Assembly (NCBI GenBank): GCA_017999645.1
Contig: JAGNLJ010000008.1
Coordinates: 1 to 64,000 of the forward strand
Direction: 5' to 3'
From: Alphaproteobacteria bacterium
Lineage (GTDB): Bacteria > Pseudomonadota > Alphaproteobacteria > Micavibrionales > Micavibrionaceae
Length of the DNA: 64,000 bases
The notes beneath the pieces were generated by a model. It had not been told where the DNA came from. It worked only from the letters and a program-made list of their open reading frames with translations, and did not search any database. This document shows positions 19,168 through 26,696 of the stretch, piece after piece; positions within the stretch are counted from its first letter, which is position 1, and each line of letters opens with the position of its first letter. A program made the position numbers and the translations under genes.

Positions 19168-19452
19168 ATGAATATTGAGCTTGGCATATTACATGATGGA
19201 GGAGTGATGCTGGTCAGCGACCGGCCACTGCCGCATGTCGTCAAGCGCGTGGAATTTTACCGCGACCAGCGCCTGTTCATGCTGGTCTATAGCGGCGATG
19301 AAGAATCCAACGAGCTGATGCATTACGAAGTGCCGGAGAACATGACCTACCCGGTTGAGAAAAGCCCGAACGTCATCATCTATTCCCTGTTCCCCAACCA
19401 GGAGCCCCTGGGCTACACGGTGCCCCTGGTTAAGGTCGGCGAACTCTTCTAA
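19168..19452 (+). CDS. Unknown small protein
   Basis: A 94-residue protein of unknown role, soluble and beta-rich by appearance (VKRVEFYRDQRLFMLVYSG, then VIIYSLFPNQEP). AAAGG lies seven bases before the ATG, inside the end of the preceding gene. Codon use is like the chromosomal neighbours, so it is probably native. It is the last gene before tRNA-Gly. Confidence 0.65.
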   Translation: MNIELGILHDGGVMLVSDRPLPHVVKRVEFYRDQRLFMLVYSGDEESNELMHYEVPENMTYPVEKSPNVIIYSLFPNQEPLGYTVPLVKVGELF

Positions 19453-19531
19453 AATCCTTTAAATACGGCAATACTTTAAGCTTGCATCGGGCGGCGAAAT
19501 CACTATATTTTGCGGTCTCACCCAAGGATAA

Positions 19532-19606
<75 letters not shown>

Positions 19607-19649
19607 TTCATCTTATTACCATCATTCATTCACATTCACTGACGATCAC

Positions 19650-19680
19650 AAAACCCCTGCAAAACAGGGGTTTTTCTTTT
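19650..19680 (+). terminator. Intrinsic terminator after tRNA-Gly
   Basis: AAAACCCCTG at 19650-19659 pairs with CAGGGGTTTT at 19665-19674 around a five-base loop, followed by T-rich sequence. It lies inside element 1, so the element supplies the tRNA with a new terminator. Confidence 0.85.
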
Positions 19681-19729
19681 GCCTACGATTTTTACTATTC
19701 ATAATTGATCGTTTACACTCGCCCAATCT

Positions 19730-19780
19730 GGGGGTACATTCAGGGGTACATGACGATACCCCTAAAATGAGGTACCCCCA
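19730..19780. repeat. GGGGTAC repeats at the left end of element 1
   Basis: GGGGTACAT occurs at 19731 and again at 19743, with inverted relatives ATACCCCT (19756) and GGTACCCCC (19771). They end just before the integrase start. A related pair lies at the other end of the element at 32364-32383. Position and pattern fit integrase arm sites. Confidence 0.55.
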
Positions 19781-19782
19781 AA

Positions 19783-21006
19783 ATGAGCCTTACGAACCTT
19801 AAATGTCAAAATGCAAAGCCGGATAAGAAAACGCAGAAGCTTTTCGATGGGCGTGGCCTCTTTCTGGAGGTGAGATCAAGCGGCGCTAAGTACTGGCGTT
19901 TGAAATATCGCTACCTGGGGAAAGAGAAGCTTTTGGCATTGGGCGTTTATCCTGAAGTCTCACTCAGCGAAGCCCGCGAAAGGTGCCTGGAGGCCCGCAA
20001 GCTGCTCGATGACAATATCGACCCTTCAACCGCCAAAAAGGATGCTAAGCGTACTGCGCGGAAAAACGTTGAGAATTCCTTTGAAGCCATAGCCAGACAA
20101 TGGCATGACACTTTCAAACATAAATGGACAGAGCGCCATGCCAAGACGGTTTTACACCGTATGGAAACTGATATTTTTCCTGAAATTGGTTCCTACCCCA
20201 TCGCTGATATAAAGCCTTTGCAAATTATAGAGGCGCTTAAGAAGGTTCAAAAGCGCGGAGCCTTTGAACCTGCTCACCGCCTTAGACAATATTGTTCTCA
20301 GGTTTTCCGTTACGCGATTATCAATGAAATCGCACAAACAAATCCCGCTGCCGAAGTCGGCATGGTTCTAAAGCCTGTGAAGAAAAAGCATTATGCATGC
20401 ATTGCTATTAAGGAAGTGCCAGAATTAATCAAAGCGATTGAGCGTAATGATGCCCGTTTGCATACTGATACCAGGTTAGCCATTCGCCTTCTTATGCTCA
20501 CTTTTGTAAGGACAAAAGAGCTTATTGAGGCAAAATGGGATGAGTTTGATCTGGATAAAGCTGAATGGATTGTTCCTGCCGAGCGCATGAAAATGCGGAA
20601 TGAGCACGTTGTTCCATTATCAAAACAAGCAGTCAAAATCCTTAAAGATTTGAAAGAGCGCAATGGTAAGTGGGATTGGATTTTTCCTGGCCATCATTCG
20701 CCCCGCAAGCATATGAGCAACAACACCATCTTAAAGGGATTGGAGCGTCTTGGTTATAAGGGCCGAATGACCGGCCACGGATTTCGCGCGCTGGCCATGA
20801 GCAGCATTAAAGAACAGCTTGGCTATCGCCATGAGGTTGTTGACCGCCAGCTAGCCCACGCAGCCCAGAGTATGGTAACGCGCGCATATGATCGCGCGCA
20901 ATTCCTTCCAGAGCGCCGCAAGATGATGCAGCAATGGAGCGACTATTTGGACATGGTGGCCAGCGGCGGGAAAGTGATTGCCGGAAATTTTAAGAAGAGG
21001 GCGTAA
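19783..21006 (+). CDS. Tyrosine integrase of element 1
   Basis: A 407-residue site-specific recombinase of the P4-type family. It has an N-terminal DUF4102 arm-binding domain (about 1-90, DGRGLFLEV, GVYPEVSLSEAR), a central SAM-like domain, and a catalytic domain with Arg near 243 (FVRTKEL), HGFRA near 331, His in QLAHA near 358 and nucleophile Tyr near 367 (RAYDRA). Its gene starts 177 bases after tRNA-Gly, in the usual position for an integrase that uses that tRNA. The GGGGTAC repeats overlap its start region, so binding may also control its expression. Confidence 0.95.
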   Translation: MSLTNLKCQNAKPDKKTQKLFDGRGLFLEVRSSGAKYWRLKYRYLGKEKLLALGVYPEVSLSEARERCLEARKLLDDNIDPSTAKKDAKRTARKNVENSFEAIARQWHDTFKHKWTERHAKTVLHRMETDIFPEIGSYPIADIKPLQIIEALKKVQKRGAFEPAHRLRQYCSQVFRYAIINEIAQTNPAAEVGMVLKPVKKKHYACIAIKEVPELIKAIERNDARLHTDTRLAIRLLMLTFVRTKELIEAKWDEFDLDKAEWIVPAERMKMRNEHVVPLSKQAVKILKDLKERNGKWDWIFPGHHSPRKHMSNNTILKGLERLGYKGRMTGHGFRALAMSSIKEQLGYRHEVVDRQLAHAAQSMVTRAYDRAQFLPERRKMMQQWSDYLDMVASGGKVIAGNFKKRA

Positions 21007-21007
21007 A

Positions 21008-21724
21008 ATGAGAAAACCAAAGAGCATTACAAACCTAACATTTCCAAGGCCGTTACCATATTCTAAGTTAACCGATGAATTTTGGGGAAATTTTGAAAAC
21101 GTTCTTGGGATCACCCTTAGCAATCAAACACGGGAAGAAATTTCGACAATTAGAAGGGATTACATCACAGCTATGGGTCATATCCAAAGCGGTGCAAACA
21201 ATTTAAAGCTACTAAAACAGCGTAAGAAAGATGGATCAAAATTTGCAAAATTTCAAAAGACCATTGAAGAAGTAAATAATCTTTATTTTCAGCTGCTGTC
21301 GGATAAAAATTATGAAGAGACAATCATTATGCTAGACGGGGAGATCGCCGTCTGCTCCTACCAGAAATCATTAAATGAAGCGATGACGAGTATCCAGATT
21401 ATTGACACAGCTATCAAAAAACTTTTAGCAGGGAAGGCGGTTAAGGTGGAAGGCAATACAGCCAATGATAAGAAAAACTGGATTCCACAAATTTTCCGCA
21501 GCAAAGTTCCAGATCCTTATCTCTTTTATATCCGTCAGCTTGCTAATGTACTGGTAAGCCTCAAAATCAAGGTAAACAAAACAAAACCCACGGACGCATC
21601 CCGAAAGCCTCAAAAACTGGACTTGTGCTTGGAGGCATTAGACAAAACATTGCCTCCAGAGATACAAGAAAATTATCAAAGTATTGATAAATGGGCACAA
21701 GATAGATACCGCGCCGTGAAATAA
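21008..21724 (+). CDS. Unknown protein
   Basis: A 238-residue protein that I do not recognise. It starts one base after the integrase stop, so it is probably co-transcribed with it. The sequence is helical and Lys-rich with no membrane segment. The codon choice is more A/T-rich than in the integrase. A longer frame opens at 20978 inside the integrase but the ATG at 21008 is the natural start. Confidence 0.6.
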   Translation: MRKPKSITNLTFPRPLPYSKLTDEFWGNFENVLGITLSNQTREEISTIRRDYITAMGHIQSGANNLKLLKQRKKDGSKFAKFQKTIEEVNNLYFQLLSDKNYEETIIMLDGEIAVCSYQKSLNEAMTSIQIIDTAIKKLLAGKAVKVEGNTANDKKNWIPQIFRSKVPDPYLFYIRQLANVLVSLKIKVNKTKPTDASRKPQKLDLCLEALDKTLPPEIQENYQSIDKWAQDRYRAVK

Positions 21725-21832
21725 ACTTTAGGACACAAAAGCGGCAGATTCGCCGGAAACAAGTCCTTCGATTATCAATCTTCTTTGCTGTCTTATTGTG
21801 ACCACATGAACACAAACGCATGAGGTCAAAAA

Positions 21833-22021
21833 ATGCAAAATCCTGAACTTCTAACAATTACTCAGCTATGTGAGGCAGTAAATATTGGCCGCACAAATGC
21901 CTATCGCCTGATCGGCGAAGGAAAAATCAAGGCAATCAAAATAAATCGTAAAACTCTAATCCGGCGCTCGGATATGGACGCATGGATAGAATCGTTGCCC
22001 GCATATACAGGGGAGGTGTAG
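21833..22021 (+). CDS. AlpA-like excisionase or DNA-binding protein
   Basis: A 62-residue winged-helix protein of the AlpA/excisionase type: LLTITQLCEAVNIGRTNAYRL forms the helix-turn-helix and LIRRSDMDAWIESL the C-terminal wing and helix. In P4-like elements such proteins control integrase expression or direct excision. It sits two bases before the RepA-like gene and probably shares its promoter in the 21725-21832 gap. Confidence 0.85.
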   Translation: MQNPELLTITQLCEAVNIGRTNAYRLIGEGKIKAIKINRKTLIRRSDMDAWIESLPAYTGEV

Positions 22022-22023
22022 CA

Positions 22024-23466
22024 ATGGGTTCTGCTTCATTAATAACGAAATTCGAAGATAGATTTTTTGGATTTCCTGACACGAATATCCATTCGCTCCA
22101 CGGAGATTTTCACATTCACGACGGCCAAGAATATATTTTTTGCCGCAAGTGTGAGGGCTCGGTAATTTCAGGGAAACATTTTCACGAAAGTCCTCACAAT
22201 GGAGGAATGGAAGCCCACTTATGGACTTATAAGGATTCCCGTGAAAAATGGAGTCGTATTAGACGGCGATCAGATTGCAGAACGCATCGGCCGGATAATA
22301 CGAGGAACTTTTTTGAAGAAATCTCAGCTGCAACAGAAATTCTTGTTGAAGTCGAGAACAAGGAATCAGACCTACCAATTATCAACCCGGTATCGCTTCA
22401 AGGCCAGCCTGTTCCCGAACGGCGTTGGATAGTTCCAGATTGGATTCCCGTTCACCAGACTACGGCCTTTTATGGCGACGGTGGCACAGGTAAAAGCCTT
22501 CTGGCCATGCAGCTCATGACAGCTGCCGCTACAAGAAAATCATGGCTGGGCCTCAATGTTGCGCCGGTAAAAACCCTCGGTTTTTTCTGCGAAGACACGC
22601 CGGATGAACTCCACCGCCGGCAAGAGCAGATTAACCGGGGCTATGGCTGCGATTTCTCTGATCTAGAAAACATACTCTGGTTTAGCGGCGTCGGGGAAAA
22701 CAATTTGCTCATGGAATTTGATGGCGACGTTGCTGGGAAGCTGACTGCCCTTTATGTACATGTAACAAAAAAAGCCCGCGAGTTTGGAGCGCAGTTGATC
22801 GTGATCGACACGGCGGCGGATACATTCGGCGGCAATGAAAACATAAGGGGACAAGTTCGGAATTTTATCCAGGCACTAACACGACTGGCGATTGATGTAG
22901 ATGGGGCCATTATTCTTTGCGCTCACCCCAGCGTGGCCGGCATGGCTAGCGGCGAAGGCTATGGCGGATCGACGGCATGGAATAATTCTGTGCGGTCACG
23001 GCTTTACCTAAATCGCCCTAAAGACGATGACGGGCAAGACAACACCGATGTCCGCATTCTAAGCCGCAAAAAATCCAACTATTCGCGCGCGGGCGATGAA
23101 ATCCCGCTTATCTGGGATGATGGTATTTTCGTGCCGCAGGGTAGCCCCTACAGCGGCGGCATTGTTGGAGCCATTGAAAAGCGTAGCCGTGAAAAACAAG
23201 CGCAAGAGGCTTTTCTACGGGCCATGGATGACTTTGAACGGCAAGGTCGCCAACTGTCATCCTCAAACCGATCTGGCAATTATGCGCCGAAGCTGATGCT
23301 GGGAAATTCGCACTGCAAAGGGTTCAATAAAAAAGAATTGCTCCGCGCCATGGAATCCCTTTTTGATATGGGTACCATTCGTGAAGAAGCTTATGGCCGT
23401 GGCAGCAATCCGTCGAACAAGATCGTCAAAGTGAAGCCAGAACCGGAGCGTAACGGTTGTGTGTAA
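22024..23466 (+). CDS. RepA-like AAA ATPase
   Basis: A 480-residue protein whose central part is a RecA-fold ATPase of the RepA/AAA_25 type: Walker A GDGGTGKSLLA near residue 150, Walker B LIVIDTAAD near 260, and a late helix-turn-helix-like end. Relatives are replicative helicases of plasmids and integrative elements. The first 130 residues are less convincing: between 22199 and 22312 a different frame reads more like protein, so paired frameshifts are possible. Short direct repeats follow the gene, as at some plasmid origins. Confidence 0.8.
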   Translation: MGSASLITKFEDRFFGFPDTNIHSLHGDFHIHDGQEYIFCRKCEGSVISGKHFHESPHNGGMEAHLWTYKDSREKWSRIRRRSDCRTHRPDNTRNFFEEISAATEILVEVENKESDLPIINPVSLQGQPVPERRWIVPDWIPVHQTTAFYGDGGTGKSLLAMQLMTAAATRKSWLGLNVAPVKTLGFFCEDTPDELHRRQEQINRGYGCDFSDLENILWFSGVGENNLLMEFDGDVAGKLTALYVHVTKKAREFGAQLIVIDTAADTFGGNENIRGQVRNFIQALTRLAIDVDGAIILCAHPSVAGMASGEGYGGSTAWNNSVRSRLYLNRPKDDDGQDNTDVRILSRKKSNYSRAGDEIPLIWDDGIFVPQGSPYSGGIVGAIEKRSREKQAQEAFLRAMDDFERQGRQLSSSNRSGNYAPKLMLGNSHCKGFNKKELLRAMESLFDMGTIREEAYGRGSNPSNKIVKVKPEPERNGCV

Positions 23467-23552
23467 CTCTTTGATTTCATTATGTCGGGGTATGATGTGT
23501 AACGGTGTGGCGGTTATCTGCAACTCTTTGATATTTCAATGTAACGGATGTG
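23449..23552. repeat. Short direct repeats after the RepA-like gene
   Basis: GTAACGG followed by a TGTG-like tail occurs at 23450, 23499 and 23541, and AACTCTTTGAT occurs at 23465 and 23521. The first copy overlaps the end of the ATPase gene. Such spaced repeats beside a RepA-like gene resemble iterons of a replication origin. Confidence 0.45.
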
Positions 23553-23576
23553 CGGGTGAAGACCCCCATACCCCTA

Positions 23577-23613
23577 CACGCTACGCTGCCCTCATGGGCA
23601 GCAGCGAAGCGTG
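23577..23613 (+). repeat. Strong hairpin before the 23630 gene
   Basis: CACGCT at 23577-23582 pairs with AGCGTG at 23608-23613, and inside it GCTGCCC at 23585-23591 pairs with GGGCAGC at 23596-23602. It has no T-run. It lies between the repeats and the next gene, so it may be part of an origin or a leader structure. Confidence 0.45.
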
Positions 23614-23629
23614 AAAGGAAGACGCTGCC

Positions 23630-24145
23630 ATGAGTGATGAATCAGCCACTCAGCAACTGGACATGTCGCCGGGCGCAATCCTCGGCAGACGCGTTGATAT
23701 GGCGACGCAGGAAGCCACAAGCCCCCTTACAGCAACGGCCAATGCTCTAGCCTCTCTCCAGCGCGATCAGGGCTTTGTGGACACAATGGCGCTAGAGAGT
23801 GTTCTCCTCCAGCGCTTGACCATGATGAAAGATGGCAAGGACACGGCTCCTCTCGCAGACCTTCTGTACGGCGAGGCGCTGGCGCTGGACGGTCTGTTTA
23901 AAAACCTATTGCAGCAAGCCAGCCTCCAGGAAATCCACCCTGAGCGCCGTCGTGGGCTTCTGGATCTGTCACTCAAGGCGCAACGGCAGGCGCGGACGAC
24001 CATTGAGACGCTGGCTTCTCTGATCGCGCCCGAGCCGAAGACGTTGATCCAGACAAACATGGCGCACCAGCAGATTGTTAGTAATGGGGACGGCAGAAAT
24101 GAAACCGACAAACGAGAGTTAAATATGGATAATTTTGATGGATAG
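23630..24145 (+). CDS. Unknown helical protein
   Basis: A 171-residue protein I do not recognise. It is largely helical with a polar tail, has no membrane segment, and begins with GAAAGGAAG upstream. Its position after the RepA-like gene and before the 24138 gene, which it overlaps by eight bases, suggests a role in element maintenance. Codon use is GC-richer than the neighbouring cargo. Confidence 0.6.
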   Translation: MSDESATQQLDMSPGAILGRRVDMATQEATSPLTATANALASLQRDQGFVDTMALESVLLQRLTMMKDGKDTAPLADLLYGEALALDGLFKNLLQQASLQEIHPERRRGLLDLSLKAQRQARTTIETLASLIAPEPKTLIQTNMAHQQIVSNGDGRNETDKRELNMDNFDG

Positions 24146-24350
24146 GATTTGGCTTCCTGAAGACCGAGAGCGGCAGGCGAAAGTGATGCGTTCCCTTCGC
24201 TTGTGGGACCATGATCTGCACCCGCGCACGTTGGAAGGTAAAGCCGCCAGCGCACAGAATGCCCGCAAGCTCGGTCTTAGAAGCGCTGAATGGAAAGCTC
24301 TTACCTTTGCCTTGAGAATACAAAATCAAGAACTCAAGAAGCTTATTTAA
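24138..24350 (+). CDS. Unknown small protein
   Basis: A 70-residue basic protein starting inside the end of the preceding gene. Residues 25-60 (LHPRTLEGKAASAQNARKLG) are Lys/Arg-rich and helical, compatible with nucleic-acid binding, but there is no family I can name. No signal peptide. Confidence 0.5.
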   Translation: MDRIWLPEDRERQAKVMRSLRLWDHDLHPRTLEGKAASAQNARKLGLRSAEWKALTFALRIQNQELKKLI

Positions 24351-24393
24351 AAACTTTTTAGCCGGAGTCGGAAGTGGGTCAGTTTGAATTAGA

Positions 24394-24555
24394 TTAAGAC
24401 CAAATCCACCCAAAAACACCAGCGCGGTAGCCAGCATTTAAAGCAATAGCTAGGCCCATTGCTAAAATCCATGCGATCACCTGTAGGGTGAAGTGGATTC
24501 TTTCCAAACGTGAATATATGTTCTCAAATAGCTGTTTAGGAAATTCGTCGTTCAT
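24394..24555 (-). CDS. Small single-pass membrane protein
   Basis: A 53-residue protein with a polar, charged N-terminus (MNDEFPKQLFENIYSRLERI) and one hydrophobic helix (VIAWILAMGLAIALNAGY). AAGGTGGA lies just before the ATG at 24555. The gene is too short for a family call. It is one of two small membrane genes on this strand. Confidence 0.55.
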   Translation of the reverse strand: MNDEFPKQLFENIYSRLERIHFTLQVIAWILAMGLAIALNAGYRAGVFGWIWS

Positions 24556-24674
24556 TATTCCACCTTGCTGTCCCGGTAACCGCAGCCGCGTAACGCTATT
24601 TCGCCATACGGGCTTCCCGACCACCTTGAAGGACAAAAAGCCCATTATTATACTTGACGCACCCAAGTAGCAAA

Positions 24675-24923
24675 CTAGGACTCAGGATTGTTTAATCCGC
24701 GTCCCGTTAAGATGTATCTGACAGCTAAGCCGGAAAGCCAGATGGGAAATCCCACGACAAGAGCCATAAAAATATTGACGATAAAATTTTCTGTTGGGTC
24801 CGCACCCTTTTCAGGCTCATAAATGTTAAAACCCCAGATAAGCCCTGCGAGAGTGCCGATACATCCCGCCCAATAACAAACGTTGCCAAATCTCTCCACC
24901 ATTTTGATTACGCTGTTTTCCAT
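24675..24923 (-). CDS. Small two-pass membrane protein
   Basis: An 82-residue protein with two hydrophobic helices (VCYWAGCIGTLAGLIWGF and IVNIFMALVVGFPIWL). AGGGGAAAG precedes the ATG. It lies upstream of the 53-residue membrane gene on the same strand, with 119 bases between them. Function unknown. Confidence 0.55.
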   Translation of the reverse strand: MENSVIKMVERFGNVCYWAGCIGTLAGLIWGFNIYEPEKGADPTENFIVNIFMALVVGFPIWLSGLAVRYILTGRGLNNPES

Positions 24924-24970
24924 TGTCTTTCCCCTGTTGAAATGCTTAAGCGGTCATGTATATTGATTGT

Positions 24971-25123
24971 ATGACTGATAAAGAGAAAAATCCAGCGGCG
25001 GTTGCTTTGGGACGTTTGGGCGGCCTTAAGGGCGGAGCGGCTCGCGCGAAGGCGTTGTCGAAAGAAGAGCGTTCAGCGATTGCGAAGAAGGCAGCGAAGG
25101 CACGATGGAAAGATAAGAATTAA
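24971..25123 (+). CDS. Small Ala/Lys/Gly-rich protein
   Basis: A 50-residue protein with the pattern LGRLGGLKGGAARAKALS followed by AIAKKAAKARW. Small proteins of this kind, often in several copies, occur widely in bacteria and mobile DNA; their role is unknown, though the basic repeat suggests nucleic-acid binding. The frame is complete from ATG 24971 to TAA at 25121-25123 and overlaps the end of the Ntn hydrolase gene by four bases, tail to tail. Confidence 0.65.
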   Translation: MTDKEKNPAAVALGRLGGLKGGAARAKALSKEERSAIAKKAAKARWKDKN

Positions 25124-25854
25124 GTATGTTCTTCAGGAGGCTCTGGTATTACGACACCATCTGCTTGTCCTTCTTCCTTCCAAGCCAACAAAGCCAGCTT
25201 CATTCCGCTCATCGCTTCTTCGGCTTCTTGTGTCTCCGCGCGTGAGAGCTCTCTAAGTTCCCAAACACCCTCGTTTCGTTGAATAGTGGCGAGGTCAATA
25301 GTGCCGCCCACGCCACCTGACATTGTTTCTATGGCGTATTTTACAGCCCATACGGCTAATTGTTTTCCCTCTGCTACAGTGGGCTGGCGAGTTGGAAGAA
25401 ATATATCAATCAAAAATTTTAGGAAGGGCATCGCTGCTGTAGAGCCCGACCCAATAGCCTGATAAAAATGATGCCGATCTAAAAATCTTGGCTGACTTCC
25501 GTGCATAAAAATACACGTTTCTGGTACATCATTTTTAACAAAAGAAAGAACGGTTATTAAGTCGGCTTTTAAAGGTTCCCGCGCCGTTGCTTGCAAATTC
25601 TCAACCATTGCTCTGCTAATCGCGATCACATAAGCGAGCTTACTATTTGCATCAAAATGTGGAGAATGATGTTCTGCTTCAGCCCTAAATCTATCTGCTA
25701 AATCTAAGTGCCCAGCGAAAGCAAAAATTTGTGCGGGCGGCCCGGGGAGAATATGGATTTTTTGACCGTTCTGAGCAAAGTTGCCAACTGTAAGCATGCT
25801 ATCGCAAGCTATAACATCTCCGTCGGAGCACTTGATTGCGACAACAACAGTCAT
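25120..25854 (-). CDS. Proteasome beta/HslV-like Ntn hydrolase
   Basis: A 244-residue protein with the catalytic plan of proteasome beta subunits. After removal of Met1, Thr2 would be the nucleophile (MTVVVAIK); Asp18 in IACDS matches proteasome Asp17 and Lys32 in NGQKIHIL matches Lys33. Later, Ser136 in AIGSGSTAAM matches Ser129, Glu176 takes the place of Asp166 and Ser179 in ETMSGG matches Ser169. There is no propeptide, as in HslV and Anbu. The C-terminal 40 residues are acidic and unusual. The gene overlaps the upstream 25851 gene as ATGA. No unfoldase such as HslU is nearby. The fold call is strong; the role is unknown. Confidence 0.8.
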   Translation of the reverse strand: MTVVVAIKCSDGDVIACDSMLTVGNFAQNGQKIHILPGPPAQIFAFAGHLDLADRFRAEAEHHSPHFDANSKLAYVIAISRAMVENLQATAREPLKADLITVLSFVKNDVPETCIFMHGSQPRFLDRHHFYQAIGSGSTAAMPFLKFLIDIFLPTRQPTVAEGKQLAVWAVKYAIETMSGGVGGTIDLATIQRNEGVWELRELSRAETQEAEEAMSGMKLALLAWKEEGQADGVVIPEPPEEHT

Positions 25855-26279
25855 TCACGGAAAACGCTTCTGGCTCGCATCTCCGGATAGTTTTGGTAGA
25901 TAGTAGAAACTAGCCCTTGAAAAGAAAGACTCTGAACCAGAGTGCCGATGCTCTGAATGTATTCTCTGATCTCGGGGGTAAACCCCTGACTTAGTTCTTC
26001 TCCGCGCTCAAAACCAGCGTCTGAAAGTTTGTAAATTTTGTGAGGATTTCCGCGCTCTATAAGAGCTAAGCCCGCTATTTCTAATCCTTCTATTTCTTGA
26101 TAGACAGTAGCGTCAAAGGGGCCGTAATCATAAGCCGTAAAATTAAAGCGCGGCCCCTGTATGTTCCCCGGTATTTCTCTATCGAGAATGAAAAACAGCT
26201 TTTGTATTTTCGCTGGGGTAAGCGAAGTGCTGCGGCCAAGCAAAGCCATTACTGCTAAGACGTATTCGGAACGATTCAT
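25851..26279 (-). CDS. YwgA/Panacea-like winged-helix protein
   Basis: A 142-residue protein with the pattern of YwgA and DUF4065/Panacea-type proteins: LTPAKIQKLFFIL near the N-terminus, then FNFTAYDYGPFDATVYQEIE, an IYKLSDAGFERG strand-turn segment, and LVSTIYQNYPEM near the end. Panacea domains serve as antitoxins or adaptors for proteolysis in several systems; this member is only distantly like them. It is the first gene of a two-gene operon with the Ntn hydrolase, with a near-consensus promoter and no leader (ATG seven bases after the -10). Confidence 0.7.
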   Translation of the reverse strand: MNRSEYVLAVMALLGRSTSLTPAKIQKLFFILDREIPGNIQGPRFNFTAYDYGPFDATVYQEIEGLEIAGLALIERGNPHKIYKLSDAGFERGEELSQGFTPEIREYIQSIGTLVQSLSFQGLVSTIYQNYPEMRARSVFRE

Positions 26280-26286
26280 ATATATA

Positions 26287-26314
26287 ATTATAGCTCAAAA
26301 TCGTAAAAAGTCAA
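26287..26314 (-). promoter_or_regulatory. Promoter of the Ntn hydrolase operon
   Basis: On the minus strand TTGACT (26309-26314) and TATAAT (26287-26292) are separated by 16 bases. The ATG of the first gene comes seven bases after TATAAT, and no ribosome site is visible, so the message is probably leaderless. Confidence 0.65.
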
Positions 26315-26418
26315 ATTTTATCCTTTTATTTCAATGTTTTAATAACCCAATCAATTGAATCACTTAATTCTTGACCGCTCAAGCATAAAGCCCTATATTT
26401 TAGATATAGGAGCAAGCA

Positions 26419-26572
26419 ATGTCGGTTTTAAACCAAAAGCACTTTCACAATGAGGCCGCCGCGTAATGACGAAGATCGCGCCGCTACTTTGCTGCGTGGT
26501 GTAGTTGGTAAACGCCTAACCTATGAAACAGTTGGTAAAACGAAGAATGTCCAAGGACAAAAAGCCGCGTAA
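26419..26572 (+). pseudogene. IS1595-type transposase remnant
   Basis: The frame from 26419 reads MSVLNQKHFHNEAAA and stops. This matches the start of ISXO2-like (IS1595 family) transposases. A second frame from 26465 reads NDEDRAATLLRGVVGKRL and on to a stop at 26570, which matches the C-terminus of the same family. The middle of the transposase is gone, so an internal deletion has joined the two ends. An AGGAG site still precedes the ATG. Confidence 0.7.
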
Positions 26573-26696
26573 GAAACCGAAGCCAAAACTTTCTCAGAAA
26601 GAAAAGTTTATTGAATACGCACGCTCGGTTGAGTCAGATGAAAGCGGCGAGGCATTTGAGCGAACACTTAAGAAGATTGTGAAGAAGAAGCGTTAG
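26547..26696 (+). CDS. Small basic protein downstream of the IS1595 remnant
   Basis: A 49-residue protein, MSKDKKPRKKPKPKLSQKEK at its start, then FIEYARSVESDESGEAFER and a Lys-rich end. Similar small proteins follow ISXO2-like transposase genes in other alphaproteobacteria as I recall them, so it is probably a passenger of the old insertion sequence. ATG 26547 is preferred; an ATG at 26523 is also open. It overlaps the DUF3800 gene by 29 bases, tail to tail. Confidence 0.55.
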   Translation: MSKDKKPRKKPKPKLSQKEKFIEYARSVESDESGEAFERTLKKIVKKKR

